In this document: positions 20,438-32,880 of the stretch, in pieces | Layout: each line of letters opens with the position of its first letter | How positions within the stretch are numbered: the first letter of the stretch is position 1 | Assembly: GCA_033398695.1 (NCBI GenBank) | Contig: CM065802.1 | Location: 202,077,096 to 202,141,095, forward strand | Source: Orobanche coerulescens | Lineage: Eukaryota > Streptophyta > Magnoliopsida > Lamiales > Orobanchaceae | Length of the DNA: 64,000 bases | Reading direction: 5' to 3' | Position numbers and translations under genes: made by a program | The notes under the pieces: model-generated | What the model was told of the DNA's origin: nothing | Database searches by the model: none | The model's input: only the letters and a program-made list of their open reading frames with translations

Positions 20438-23219
20438 TGTAATACCCGTGATTTTTGTTCTGGTTATTTTGGATATTTCTTCGAATATTTCCCGAATTAC
20501 CGAGCGCTGATATTATTTTCTCGACAACTGATTTTGGGTTTATGGCCATATGTGGTGATTTGTTGTGTGTTGTTTTCATTCCGGATCGATAATATTGTCC
20601 GCGAGCATTTTATCGTGTTCGTTCCGTACGTTTTTAGATAATCGAGTCATCGGGTCAAGGCGGCTGGGCACTAGCCGGACGGGTGCGGGAACTGGCTAGA
20701 CAGGTGCGGCAGGAAACGTCATAGCGCATGCTACTGTCGAAATACAACGCACGCTACGGCCGGAAGGCTGTGCACGCTACGGCCAGAAGGTAGCGCACGC
20801 TACCTGGCCGAGCCGGTTAGTACATGAAGTCTCTGGATTGCGGCACAGGCTGACAGCACACATGGCTAGCGCATGATGGCGGCCCTGGTCGAACATTCTC
20901 GACCAAGACCGCCCGTTAGCACGCGCTGGCTCGGAACCCTAGCGCACGCTACTGCACACCCAGTATAAATATGATCAAGCAGTCTCAGTTTCAGTCATTT
21001 TTCGCATTTCTCCTTTTCCCTTATGCGGCTGGAGCCTTGGGGAACTTCGAGGCATGACGTTAAATAATACATCCATGAAGTTCCCGAGCCTATATCATCG
21101 ATTGATCATCCCCTAACATCCTTCGATCCATTGAATCAAGGTTAGTTTTCCTAAAATCATAGTTTTGGAAAAATTGTGGGTTTTGCTTGATTTCATCCGT
21201 TTAATCCGTAATAACTTATATTGGTGACGGATAAATGATTATTAAGCTGTATTCTATCATTTTCCTTGTTGTTCCATGGTTTAATTTCCAAGGGTTCGTC
21301 GTTTTGTTAAACTTCTAATCGACGCCTTCAAGGTGTTTGGTAAAATGCCATCGAGATAATTCGGGCGTTCTATGATTATTCTTCCTCGTACGATTGTTGA
21401 TTATTGATGATATGATATTAGGGTCAGGTTCCTTGTGAATAACTCGAGTCGGAACTCTTCCATTCGTCGTTTTCTTCAAGCTTCCCAATCGATCGTGTTA
21501 TTATTGTTCCTCCCAGAGAATTGTAGGTGTTTGAGGTTTCCCGATTGAGCCATGTTTGTCGGAGTGTCTGGTATCGATTATCGAGGCAAGTATTGCCCAT
21601 ACATTATGGGTTTTGTGGATATAATGGTTAGTAATCGAAGATATGTGCTAACTAAATGTTTACAACCATTTTTCAAAAGAATCGGTATATTGACAATCAT
21701 GGTTTTCTCTAAACATGACTCGTGTGTTCCGTGAATTAATATGCTTAATTGAATATGTGTTAGTGTTGAGTATAGGATCGCCTTGTTTTCGTGTGATACC
21801 ATTATGTGTGATTATGTCGTCGTTAAATTTTGAGGTATAATCATTTGCTTAAGATGTAGGCGTGGAAACATGTGGTTGTCAATGAATACGTGAGTTTGGG
21901 TGATATTGCGTGTGCCGTTCGGTGCTAATGAGATATGTTGATGGTTTTAGTTCTGGATCGTGAGTATGTCTTGGATAATTTGGACATTCTAGCAAAATAC
22001 CCCGACTATATATATATATATACTGTGATCGACTCCTAGGAATTGTGGTTTGGAAATGTGAACGGATGAGAATTTTAAGGTTGTTCTCGGGTACTCTCAC
22101 TCGGGGTTGACTCGACGGGGTCACACGGGGACCTGGTGGCTTAGCAGCTGGACCGGGTCGGGAGGGTTCCTTTCGAGTGGGTATTCTCACCTGGGGTCGC
22201 TCGACGGGGCACAGAGGGGCTTACTGGCTTGATGGCTGGACCGGGTCGCGAGAATTGCCAGAGTGTTTTTACTGATGGTTGGTTTTGATATGTCCGGATT
22301 GTCACAATGCTTTGTGCCTGGGGTCAAGAGATATTGTATATCGAGTCTCGGTTATTGGCTAAAATGGCACCAGCATAAGTGTCGTATATGATTCGTTTCT
22401 TGGTTGTGATGTTTTTGGCATAAGGACGCGTGCCCTTTGATTGTTTCCGTGCATTGTGAATTGGTTGTGTATCGAGTTTGACCATTGGTTTGTTCCCTCG
22501 AGTATGCGATGTGGTTGATTGGGTCATTGACCTCGTGTTTTCGGAATGGATTTGTATTTTTCAAAATAAAGTTTTGGGCTAAGTCCCTAAGTGGTTTTTG
22601 ACAAATTAAAAACTTTTCAATCAAACGTTTTCAAAACTCCCGAGATCCTAAATGATTTTTAAATGACCAATGGTTTCATTTATATTTTTATCGTTTGAAC
22701 TACTTCATACTCATGAAATATCTCAGGAAGTCGTTCGTTGTATTCTCGGAATATGTTTTGTATGGCTCGTATTTGTATTTTTTACTTGTACTAGCAAAAC
22801 AGTGGAGTTTTGCTAACCCCAGAGTATTCGGGGGGTGGATGTCTGTTCTGCATCCAGGTACATGCAGATTTTTGTGAGCAAAACATAGGATCGGTGCGAA
22901 GGATGATGGAAGGCGAATGATACTAATCACATGAAGGCCAGTTTTGGGTGCAGTCAGTTCGAGTACATTGTTTGGTCATTCTCACTGTCGTACTTTTTGT
23001 CTGTGAGTGTATTTTACCCTTGCATGGGTATGAGTCCAGACAGAGTTATGTATATTAGAGTTGTATGATAATGATGTAAGATTAAATCAGTCTATTGACT
23101 CGTTATTCTATTATGTCAGTGTGTAATGTATTGTGTTGTTTCCATGTTTATCCTGGTGGATCCTCATAGAGAGGGTCTGCGGCGTGTAATATTCTCATTT
23201 TGATTCTGGGGGTGTTACA
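20438..23219 (+). repeat. Element G 5' LTR (2782 bp)
   Basis: It runs TGTAATACCC to GGGGGTGTTACA. In order it holds a U3 palindrome array (20722-20951), TATAAATA (20964-20971) and a donor ATCAAG|GTTAGT (21140/21141). A TA microsatellite lies at about 22007-22022. Two copies of a roughly 90-bp repeat with CTCGACGGGG and GGCTGGACCGGGTCG (about 22100-22250) follow, then two strong stem-loops (22782-22838). Confidence 0.92.
20722..20971 (+). promoter_or_regulatory. Element G 5' LTR promoter with phased 12-mer array
   Basis: TAGCGCACGCTA-type motifs start at 20722, 20745, 20768, 20791, 20867, 20917 and 20940, giving steps of 23, 23, 23, 76, 50 and 23 bp. TATAAATA starts at 20964, 12 bases after the last motif ends. 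Confidence 0.75.
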
Positions 23220-23223
23220 TTTA

Positions 23224-23235
23224 TGGTATCAGAGC
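23224..23235 (+). other. Element G primer binding site (tRNA-iMet)
   Basis: TGGTATCAGAGC lies 4 bases after the 5' LTR end, an exact match to the usual plant iMet PBS. Confidence 0.93.
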
Positions 23236-26015
23236 TTAGGTTGTGGAAACCTAGGCTGTCGGGTCCAGTCGTGTATTGTCGTGTCTTGTCTTGTCAGATC
23301 GTCTCTGCCTGAGTCGTGTCGCAACGCGTCATCTGTAATGTTGGTCGTGATTAGTATCAAGGTGCAGTCATCATCTCCATGCGATCTGTGGATGTAAGTC
23401 TCCCATACTTCATGTTGTGCCTCGAGTTAAACGAGCCAGTTGTGTGATTCAGTATTTCGGGGTAAAGTTTAAGTGTGATTCATGATATGTGACCTATGCT
23501 TGTGCTAAAATGAAGAGTGGTGTCGGTGTATATGTATATACATATAAATATACCGTTGCGTAAATTAATTTTTACAAGAGTAATGGCCTTGGTGTGGTTA
23601 AGCAAGGAAAATTCATCAGTGTGGTATTTTAAAAATTTAGATGCTTTCGGGAGTCACGTAATTTTATTTTAAAACATCCTCCAGAGGAGGAAAAAGCTTG
23701 ATTTTCGTATGATGAACTCAAGGCCAATTTTTTTTTTTTTTTGGGAATTGAAACTCTGGTATTATAAGTTTTCAAAACACGGTTTTTTTTAAACTCAAAT
23801 GAGGTCTACAAAATGTAGTCAAGACGTGACCCCCGCTTTCAACCTTTCGGTTTCATGGTTGTTAGATAAGAAGTACGTGATGATGTTCTCATTGCTTGGA
23901 CAGTGGTGATAGTTTTATGATTAAAATAGTGATGTGAATGCCGGGTCGATCGATATGTATATGTTGAGATAGGCCTCTTTATTAAGAGGTGAGATTTCGG
24001 TTTGAATGACAATTGCCTTTTGATGGTTGCTCGTGGGGTTGTAATTATGTGAATCAATGGCATTTAGGTTCATATGCTGCCGTTGTTCATTGTAACCTTT
24101 GGTTCTAGTGATGTCGTATGTATGTTCGCAATCATATTGCTGAATCAAAGCAGTTAGCGCATGCTAAGTACGAGGCTAGCGCGCGCTAATGTGGCATGAG
24201 TAGCGCACGCTAATGTTGTTGCAACGCGCGCTAATCAGCCTGGGCAGAAGCTGTGTAGCCACGTTTTTAGCCGATAGGTTTAACTTTCGGCAGGCAGTCA
24301 CTTGTGACTGTATTCTACGTGTGTTATTTAGTGATGACAACTGTTGTGTGTGAAAGGGTGTTATGACTTTCCTAAGTGATAGGCGATAATTTATTTTGTT
24401 TGATGAATCGATAAATTATGTCTGCTGTGTGTGTTTTCGAAAACGCTTTCCTGAAAATTTCATAAAGTTTTGATGGTTCAATTAATCGGCGGCTTCGTGT
24501 GCACTTTGAAAATTATTTTGAATTGGCGAGCCGACCTTGGATTCTCAAATAAAAATTCGACGGTATTGGAAAGAGTTGTTTTAAAGTACCTTTGGATATT
24601 TTGTAAAATGCTACCGTCATTGATTTTTGCGTAGTGCCGAGAGAACTTTCGAAAATGATTTTAACGTATTGTTTTACTTTCAAATAATTCGAGTACATAA
24701 TTTTCAAAAATCTTTCACACTATAACATTTTTCTATTCCAAATTCCACTACGATTTTATTTTCAAAAATATATAGTGAAAGATGATAAATCTTAATCGAT
24801 TTAAACTTCAAACTCAGATTTGGTGCATGTAGAATGGTTTGATGATCTCGCATGGTTACCTTGTTTGTTACTAACAGTGATGATGCTGCGTAGTGTCATG
24901 GTGATTTTGATAATGCCGGTTGCAAAGAAATATTCTTTTGCAAATGATTTTAAAATAAGACGGTTAAATTCTTTTGTTTACAAGTTTTGGTAAAACAGCC
25001 CGAGGTAACAAAAGTACTTTCAAAAATTTTATTCGAGCAAACATACAAATTTAAATATTTTCAAAGGATATCATTTAAAAGGATACCTCGTGGGTCTTCT
25101 TATCGAGTTGCTATTAGTTATCTTATGTGATATGTCGTGCTGAGTTGGCACTTTAGTATATTATCTTGCGAAGTTGTGCCATCGTATCGAGTGAGTATCC
25201 GCTTTGTATACCGAGGGGCAGACGATGCGGTCGTGACCGCGGTACAATTGATCATGGAGATCAGATGCAGAACCGAGAGAATATTGCCGGGAAGCTATTA
25301 TTCTAGCACTTCGTTCTCGTTGTTTAGGTTTCGAGGACGAAACCTCTTTTAAAGGTGATATGGTGTAATACCCACAGTTTTTTTCGCTTCCATTTAGTTC
25401 GAGTCTATTGACTCGACGGTGCTCATTGATACTTCTGACCTTATGTTGTCTCTCGCCCATGTCATTCGAGCAAGTTCTCATGTTGTTCCAAATTGATCTG
25501 TATATCGTTATGACCTTTCCAAGTTCGGATCGATTCCCGATGAACCGCGTACGAAATTAACACCTCGTGGTTTCCTACATGCTTATTAATGTCTTGATTT
25601 GAGGTGTGAACTTCAGAGTTGTTATTTGATCGTCGTTGCTTGACCATTGTTATTTATTCATCATTGCCCGATCATTATCGTTCGATCTCTTAAACGTGAT
25701 TATTGAGCGTCCGGGACACTTCGTAATTTCCTTAAGTGTTGGGAAAATTGTCTTGTATTTGATCTTCCGAATTCTTGGGTTATTATAATTTCATACTTTT
25801 CAAGCGTTGGACTCGTGATTTGATTTTTTTTTGTACTGCCCAATTCTATCAACCGCAGTGATTCATGTTCGTTGCTTTCATAAGCGTTCTTGCATGTTGA
25901 ATCGGACCGCAGTAGCTGGGTACTGTAGGGAGCTCCTGTGTGCTGTCAGTATTAGATAATGTGTGTTATATAGAATCGTCTTGCTTTTATTTTAAGTTTC
26001 AGGACGAAACTTATT
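23236..26015 (+). other. Element G interior without coding sequence
   Basis: No gag or pol similarity is seen in any frame. It contains a 17-base T run (about 23728-23744) and four 12-mer motifs at 24155-24233 (steps 22, 24 and 21 bp). A second 3'-end-like block lies at 25325-25375, where TTTCGAGGACGAAAC and an A/G stretch precede TGTAATACCCACAG. That last block resembles the true 3' end at 25995-26040 and suggests a fused fragment of another element. Confidence 0.7.
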
Positions 26016-26030
26016 TTAAGAGGGGTAGAA
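26016..26030 (+). other. Element G polypurine tract
   Basis: TTAAGAGGGGTAGAA directly precedes the 3' LTR start TGTAATACCC at 26031. Confidence 0.85.
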
Positions 26031-28820
26031 TGTAATACCCGCGATTTTTGTTCCGGTTATTTTGGATTTTTCTTCGGATACTTCCCGGATTGCCGAGCAC
26101 TGATATTATTTTCTCGACAACTGGTTTTGTGTTTATGGCCATATGTGGTGATTTGTTGTGTGTTTTTTTTCATTCCGGTTCGATAATATTTCCCGCGAGC
26201 GTTTTGTCGTGTTCGTTCCGTGCGTTTTTAGATAATCGAGTCATCGGGTCATGGCGGCTGGGCACTGGCCGGACGGGTGCGGGCACTGGCCGTACAGGTG
26301 CGGCAAGAACGGGCATAACGCATGCTATTGTCGGAAGGCAGCGCACGCTACGGCCGGAAGGCTGCGCACGCTACGATCGGAAGGCAGCGCACGCTACCTG
26401 GCCGAGCTGGTTAGTCGAGGAAGTCTCTGGATTGCGGCACAGTCCGACAGTGCACATGGCTAGTGCATGATGGCGGGCCCTGTCCGAATGTTATCGACCA
26501 AGACTGCCCGTTAGTACGCGCTGGCTCGGAACCCTAGCGCATGCTACTGCACACCCAGTATAAATATGATCGAGTAGTCCAGTTTCAGTCATTTTTTCCA
26601 TTTCTCTTTTTTCCTTCCGCGGCTAGAGCCTTGGGGAACTTGGAGGCATGATGTTAAACAATTAATCCATGAAATTCTTGGGCCTATATCATCGATTGAT
26701 CATCCCCTAACATCCTTCGATCCAGCGAATCAAGGTTAGTTTTCCGAAAATTCTAGTTTTGGGAAAATTGAGGGTTTTGCTTGATTTCATCCGTTTAATC
26801 CGTAATAACTTAGATTGGTGACAAATAAATGATTATTAAGTTGTATTCTATTGTTTTCCTTGTTTTTCCGTGGTTTAATTTCCAAGGGTTCGTCGTTTTG
26901 TTGAACTTCTAATCGACGCCTTCAAGGTGTCTGGTATAATGCCATAGAGATAATTCGGGCGTTCTACGATTATTCTTCCTCGTACGATTGTTGATTATTG
27001 ATGATATGAAATTAGGGTCAGGTTCCTTACGAAGAACTCGAGTCGGAACTCTACCATTCGTCGTTTTCTTCAAGCTTCCCGATCGATCGTGTTATTATTA
27101 TTCCGCACGGAGAATTGTAGGTGTTCGAGGTTTCCCGATTGAGCCGTGTTCGTCGGAGTGTCTGGTATCAATAATTGAGGCAAGCATCTTGCCCATACAT
27201 TACGTGTTTTGTGGATATAATGGTTAGTAATTGAAGATATGTGCTAAATAAATGTTTACAACCATGTTTCAAAAGAATCGGTATATTGACAATCATGGTT
27301 TTCTCTAAACATGACTCGTGTGTTCCATGAATTAATATGCTTAATTGAATATGTGTGTTAGTTTTGAGTATAGGATCGCCTTGCTTTCATGTGATACCAT
27401 TATGTGTGATTATGTCGTCGGTAAATTTTGAGGTATAATCCTTTGGTTAAGATGTAGGCGTGGAAACATGTGGTTGTCGATGAATACGTGAGTTTGGGTG
27501 ATATTGATTGTGCCGTTTGGTGCTGATGAGATAGTGTACTTTCTTGTTGATGGTTTTGGTTCTGGATCGTGAGTATGTCGTGGGTAATTTGGCCATTCTA
27601 GCAAAATACCCCAACTATATATACTGTGATCGACTCTTGGGAATTGTGGTTTGGAAATGTTAACAGTTGAGAATTGTAAAGTTGTTCTCGGGTACTCTCA
27701 CTCGGGGTTGACTCGACGGGGTCACACGGGGACCTGGTGGCTTAGCGGCTGGACCGGTTCGTGAGGGTTACTTTCGAGTGGGTATTCTCACCTGGGGTCG
27801 CTCGACGGGGCGCACAGGGGCTTGGTGACTTGATGGCTAGACCGGGTCGCGAGAATTTCCAGAGTGTTTTTACTGATGGTTGGTTGTGATATGTCCGGAG
27901 TATCACAATGCTTTGTGCTCGGGGTCGAGAGACATTGTATATCGAGTCTTTGTGTTTGGCTATAATGGCACCAGCATAAGTGTCGATTATGATTTGTTTC
28001 TTAGTTGTGATCTTTTTGGCATCAGGACGCGTGCCCTTTGATTGTTTCCGTGAATTGTGAATTGGTTGTGTATCGAGTTTGACCATTGGGTTGTTCCCTC
28101 GAGTATGCGATGTGGTTGGTTGGGTCATGGACCTCGTGTTTTCGGAATAGATTTATATTTTGGAAAATAAAGTTTTGGGCCGAGTCCCTAAGTGGTTTTT
28201 GACAAATTAAAAACTTTTCAATCAAACGTTTTCAAAACTCCCGAGATCCTGAATTGATTTTTAAATGACCAATGGTTTCATTTATATTTTTATCATTTGA
28301 ACTACTTCATACTCATGAAATATCTCGGGAAGTCGTTCGTCGTATTCTCGGAATGTGTTGTGTATGGCTCGTATTTGTATTTTGTATTTGTACTAGCAAA
28401 ACAATGGAGTTTTGCGAACCCCCGAGTAATCGGGGGGGTGGATGTCTGTTCTGCATCTATGTACATGCAGGTTTGGAGAGCAAACCACGGGATTGGTGGG
28501 AAGTATGATGGAAGACGAATGATACGAATCACATGAAGGCCAGTTTTGGGTGCAGTCAGTCGGAGTTCATTGTTTGGTCATTCCCGTTGTCATACTTTTT
28601 GTCTGTGAGTGTATTTTACTCTTGCATGGGTATGAGTCCAGACAGGGTTATGTATATTAGAGTTGTTTGATAATGATTTAAGATTAAATCAGTCTATTGA
28701 CTCATTATTCTATCATGTCAGTATGTAATGTATTGTGTTGTTTCAATGTCTAGCCTGGTGGATCCTCACAGAGAGGGTATGCGGCGTGTAATATTCCCGG
28801 TTTGATCTGGGGGTGTTACA
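26031..28820 (+). repeat. Element G 3' LTR (2790 bp)
   Basis: It aligns along its length with 20438-23219 and ends GGGGGTGTTACA. Its U3 array lies at about 26313-26546, TATAAATA at 26559-26566, the donor CAAG|GTTAGT at 26734/26735 and the stem-loop pair at 28388-28440. The two LTRs differ by scattered substitutions and small indels. Confidence 0.92.
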
Positions 28821-28862
28821 AAGCCTACGTATCCATAAACCTAGTGCTCTAATACCATTTTC
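28821..28862 (-). other. Element D leader and PBS (one mismatch)
   Basis: In sense 28846-28857 reads TGGTATTAGAGC, the iMet PBS with one C-to-T change, next to D's 5' LTR at 28863. AAGCC at 28821-28825 is the right target-site copy of G. Confidence 0.85.
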
Positions 28863-29463
28863 TGTAACACCCCCAAGAAATCCCGGGAATGTAACAGTGC
28901 CGTGGACCCCTACATGGGACCCACCAGGCTAAGTAATCAACTTCACTCATCGACTCACGGGGTTGACGCAATAACACCACATCCCAAGGATGCAAAACAA
29001 TAAAAATCCACCCGGTTTGACCGGTCAATCAAGCAACACAATATTCCAACGAAAACGTAACTGACAACTCAATACACTTTGCAAAAATTCAAAAGCCCCT
29101 AAGTACTCGAGTGCGTCTATTAGTTCACAAGTTGGAAAATAACCATATTTAAATAGATGACGGAAAATAAAGAAACTCGCTTGCACATGTCAACAACCCT
29201 GGCCAGCATCCTCGTACTGTCTCAATGCCCGCTCGTCTGACTGAATATAACCTGAAATTCATAAAAAGAATTTCCCCCAAGAAGGGTCCCCAGAGGGGTT
29301 AGCAATTACGCTAGAAAAGTAACCAAATGAACAACTTACACCTTACACATATAGTCAAAGCATGCAATTCAGAAAACATCAGTTGAAACACACATTTCCG
29401 GAAACGCCATAATCCAAAATACATTTGTAGCACAACAATTAACCCTCGATCCACCCCTCCGTG

Positions 29464-31905
29464 TGTAACACCCCGAGATATTCAGAATAATTACAGCGTC
29501 GTAAACCCTTTATATAAGAATTTACAAGGCTAAATTAAAGAAATGCGGAATAATACAAAAATACCATATTAATTTAGTAGTTCGGCAACTGGTTCAACAA
29601 CTCAATTGAATCCAATTATTATAACATTTCAAATCTTCAACGAGACACACGTACTCGAGTACTGTAAATCAAACCAGAATAATAAAATAACACGACAGAT
29701 AACATCACTGAGCCCCATCGTCATCGTGTCGGTACTGTGGCTGCTTCCCCACTCCTCGGCTACCTGAACATCAAAACAAATGTCCACCCCCGAAGGGGTT
29801 AGCAAAACGATGCTAGTACAAGTATCATAATATACAAACTCAGATATGCAACAATGATGCGTGGCAAAATACATAACACGGACTTCCGCTACAGGAATCC
29901 AACGATGCGAATCCTCATGATTCTATTAACACAACATGGGTAATCCAATGATCCAGCACCCACGGCATAGATCCGAAGATGATCCCGTCGGACCAACACG
30001 AGGTGGAAAAACCCGTCCAATGATCCAGCGCCCTTAGCATAGATCCCAAGATGATCCCGTCGGACCAACACGAGGTGGACATCTGATCCAGCGCCCTCAA
30101 CATAGATCACACGATCCCTTCGGATCAACACAACATATACAAACACAACTATGCATACACATATGCAAAAAATCGATATGTCCATCAACATGAACATACA
30201 AATAATCAATAACGAATATCATGATAATTCAATGGAAATGATCTCATGCTCAACAACATGAATAACAACATACATGCTCAAAATCATCAATATTAAACCA
30301 ACTTCAAAATACGATACTTGCCTTAGAAAGATGGCAAGAAGGTAAATACTTCAATGATTTCAACAATCTCGAAGGCCGCCTCCTTCGATCAACTATTCAC
30401 AACGCTCGGTCCTCTAAACGCACGAACATCTAACATCTACTACGGCCGGGTTAACACTCTAAGTTAGCCGGCTCATGGCTCAACTCACCCGACAAACATT
30501 CGGTCGAGCTAAATACATTCAAATCATCATAAATTCTCATTTCGATTCCTAATTATCGATTCCATTACCAGGTTCGGTTACATAACACCTTTCAATCCGA
30601 GTTTAAGGTTAATTCATCCCTACAACTTTGTTCTTATATAATCTATCTTCCTTGCCAAAGTCTAACATTCATAGTAATTGTTACCCATCAACACCCTTCC
30701 TTCTAATCACCAACATGAAGATAAACATATCCAGAAATCATTACGTGTCATGAATTACGTTGAAGGTCACCTCCTACTATACAGGGATTATTCTTAGTGA
30801 CCACCCTAAGAGTTCATCTTCTTGCATATTCCCATTCTAGGTGATGATAATAACAATACACCGGAATACAAGTGATTCGGAAAAGACAACCTAAAATATG
30901 CAACAAATCTCAAAAATCAAATCTTAGGTTCAGCTCAATAAGGTACGGTTACGATATTCTTACTCAAAGGAGTTCTAACATGATTACTTCAAATTCTTAA
31001 GGTATGGTGTTCAACCTAATGAGTTATCAACACCCTTAATAGTTCCAGGAGAATGGTCATAATCCGACTAAGAACACGAATTCTAAGCACGGGCAGCAAC
31101 ACATACCTTATACGGAAAGAAAAGATGAAAACACTTGATGAACTCAATGTCGGACGCTTGAATACCAATCCTCAAACCTCCTTGCCTTCAATGATATGTT
31201 AGGAGGCTGATATGAAGGTTTAAGATGGAGAGGGTAACTCTCAGAGTCGCGGAAATTGAGTGTGGGTTGAAGTGGCATCTGAAAAATGAAAGGAGGTGTT
31301 GTCATATATATAGAAAATGGTTATTAGCGCGCGTTACGGCTCCTTGTTAGCATGCGCTATCGGGCTTGCAGCCTACTGTCTCTGTCTGATCTCGGTTTAG
31401 TGTATGCCAAAAAACCTTAACGTGCGCTAAAACCAACAGTTAATGTACGCTAACAACTATTATAGCTCACGCTAAAAGCTGAACAAAAGTTCACTGACTG
31501 CACTGTACCCAACGTAGCGTGCGCTAGCCTCAAACCCTTAGTGTGCGCTAATCACTATTGACTCGACTTTTCCAAAAGTCGTCCAGATACATCCCGACAT
31601 GTCCCCAACAAAATCCGTGGTCTGATCTCACCTACCAACCTGTCTCAATCAGGCTGACCACGTATAGCGCGCGCTAAGCCTCATCCGTAGCGTGCGCTAG
31701 CTTACACAATTAGCGCACGCTACACTTAAACGTTAGCGTGCGTTACGTGTGCACAAATACAAGAATGAGACAGCATTTATGAAATCAAGCACTCGTTGAT
31801 ACAAGATCAAGAAATACGAAGGTTTATACTCAGATCGAAGTACAACATGCCATGCCACAAGGTTCAAATATAGATAAAATACACAATAATTATCTGGGCA
31901 TTATA
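29464..31905 (-). repeat. Solo LTR S (2442 bp), TSD CCGTG
   Basis: It runs TGTAACACCCCG to GGGCATTATA, with CCGTG at 29459-29463 and 31906-31910. No internal region or second LTR is present, so it arose by LTR-LTR recombination. It is related to LTR I (45263-48212): both share the start, the array and a repeat with CCGACGGGATCATCTT. In sense it has an array (31325-31745), a TATA box (31303-31313) and a donor ATAAG|GTATGT (31106/31107). A direct repeat (about 29940-30115) and a double stem-loop (29785-29822) follow. Confidence 0.9.
31303..31745 (-). promoter_or_regulatory. Solo LTR S promoter with phased 12-mer array
   Basis: Motifs start at 31325, 31348, 31398, 31418, 31441, 31463, 31515, 31539, 31665, 31688, 31711 and 31734. 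Close steps are 20-24 bp, with gaps of 50, 52 and 126 bp. The TATA-like run TATATATA ends about 11 bp from the nearest motif. Confidence 0.7.
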
Positions 31906-32637
31906 CCGTGGACTCCTACCATGACCCCATCGGATCTAACCTGTAGTGGTTAAAAGCAAAGCTCGTCGATCCACCCCTCCGTGGACCCCTACCATGACCC
32001 CATCAGATCTAACCCGTAGTATGCATACACACGCACGCATCACTCATCCAGTACTATCATGTTAAGAGTGTAAGTTCATAACAATACTTGCCTCAGTCAA
32101 AAGACGATGACACGAACGGAAAGGAAGAATCAAACATGACCGCTAGGAACCGACGAACCCGAACCTAACGATTCGAAGAATATAATCACAACCATTTCTA
32201 AACGATTACGGAAATAGAATACACACGAAAACCCATCGACGATTCATGTATATTCGTATAAAACAACAACGAGGGCGGATCACAACAAAACCCTCTTGAT
32301 TACGCAAATACCATGAAATACACCATGAATTCGTTGGGAAAACAAGAATACCAACAAGATTAATCATATACATCATGGCTTAATCAATAATACGAAACAA
32401 ATCGGACAAAACTCAAAAATCCCCAAATTTCCCAAAAACAGGGTTCTAGGAGATTACCTTGGACTAAGATGAAGAACTCAAGTAGAAGTCGTTAATCTAC
32501 ACCAAGAACTCGAGGTGGATGATCTCTCTATGGTTGAAGATGCCTAAATCGCCCAAAATTCGCCCCTAAATCGCGTTGACAATGAGGAAGAAGAAGAAAG
32601 GAGAGGAAATGAAGTCCTATCCAAAAACCCGCTCACC

Positions 32638-32880
32638 TTATAGCCCTGCTGACTCGCGTGCCGCGGCTGGAATTTGGAAGCAGGCCTCCAGGCCGTGCCG
32701 CGGCCTGGAACATGGCATGCCGCGGCGCACAGTACAACAGCCCTGCTCGAGTCCCGCAAGGGGGGTGCCGTGCCGCGGCCCAGAATGTGGCATGCCGCGG
32801 CGCACGGTACGGCCACGCCCATCCTGACTCTAGGAAGTGGCGTGCCGCGGCGCACAATCCATAGTGCCGCGGCACACACC
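32638..32880 (-). promoter_or_regulatory. Element D 5' LTR promoter with phased CCGCGG array
   Basis: CCGCGG starts at 32661, 32698, 32720, 32773, 32795, 32845 and 32867, giving steps of 37, 22, 53, 22, 50 and 22 bp. GTAC lies 12 bp after the motifs at 32720 and 32795. A TATA-like CTATAAGG lies at about 32636-32643. More motifs are intact here than in the 3' LTR. Confidence 0.72.

Larger units (their letters stand above)
20438..28820 (+). mobile_element. Element G: coding-free LTR retrotransposon (LARD-like), TSD AAGCC
   Basis: Two similar LTRs, 20438-23219 and 26031-28820, flank a 2.8-kb interior with an exact tRNA-iMet PBS and a PPT but no gag or pol. AAGCC is duplicated at 20433-20437 and 28821-28825. 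The size and lack of coding domains fit a large retrotransposon derivative that must be mobilised by another element. It lies in D's leader, in the opposite orientation. Confidence 0.92.

Noticed and set aside
23728..23744. T run in G as the tail of a SINE or LINE
   Set aside because: No target-site duplication and no pol III boxes or RT sequence are seen nearby.
29889..30209. Cys/Val-rich minus-strand frame in solo LTR S
   Set aside because: It is produced by the direct repeats of the LTR, with no homology that I recognise.
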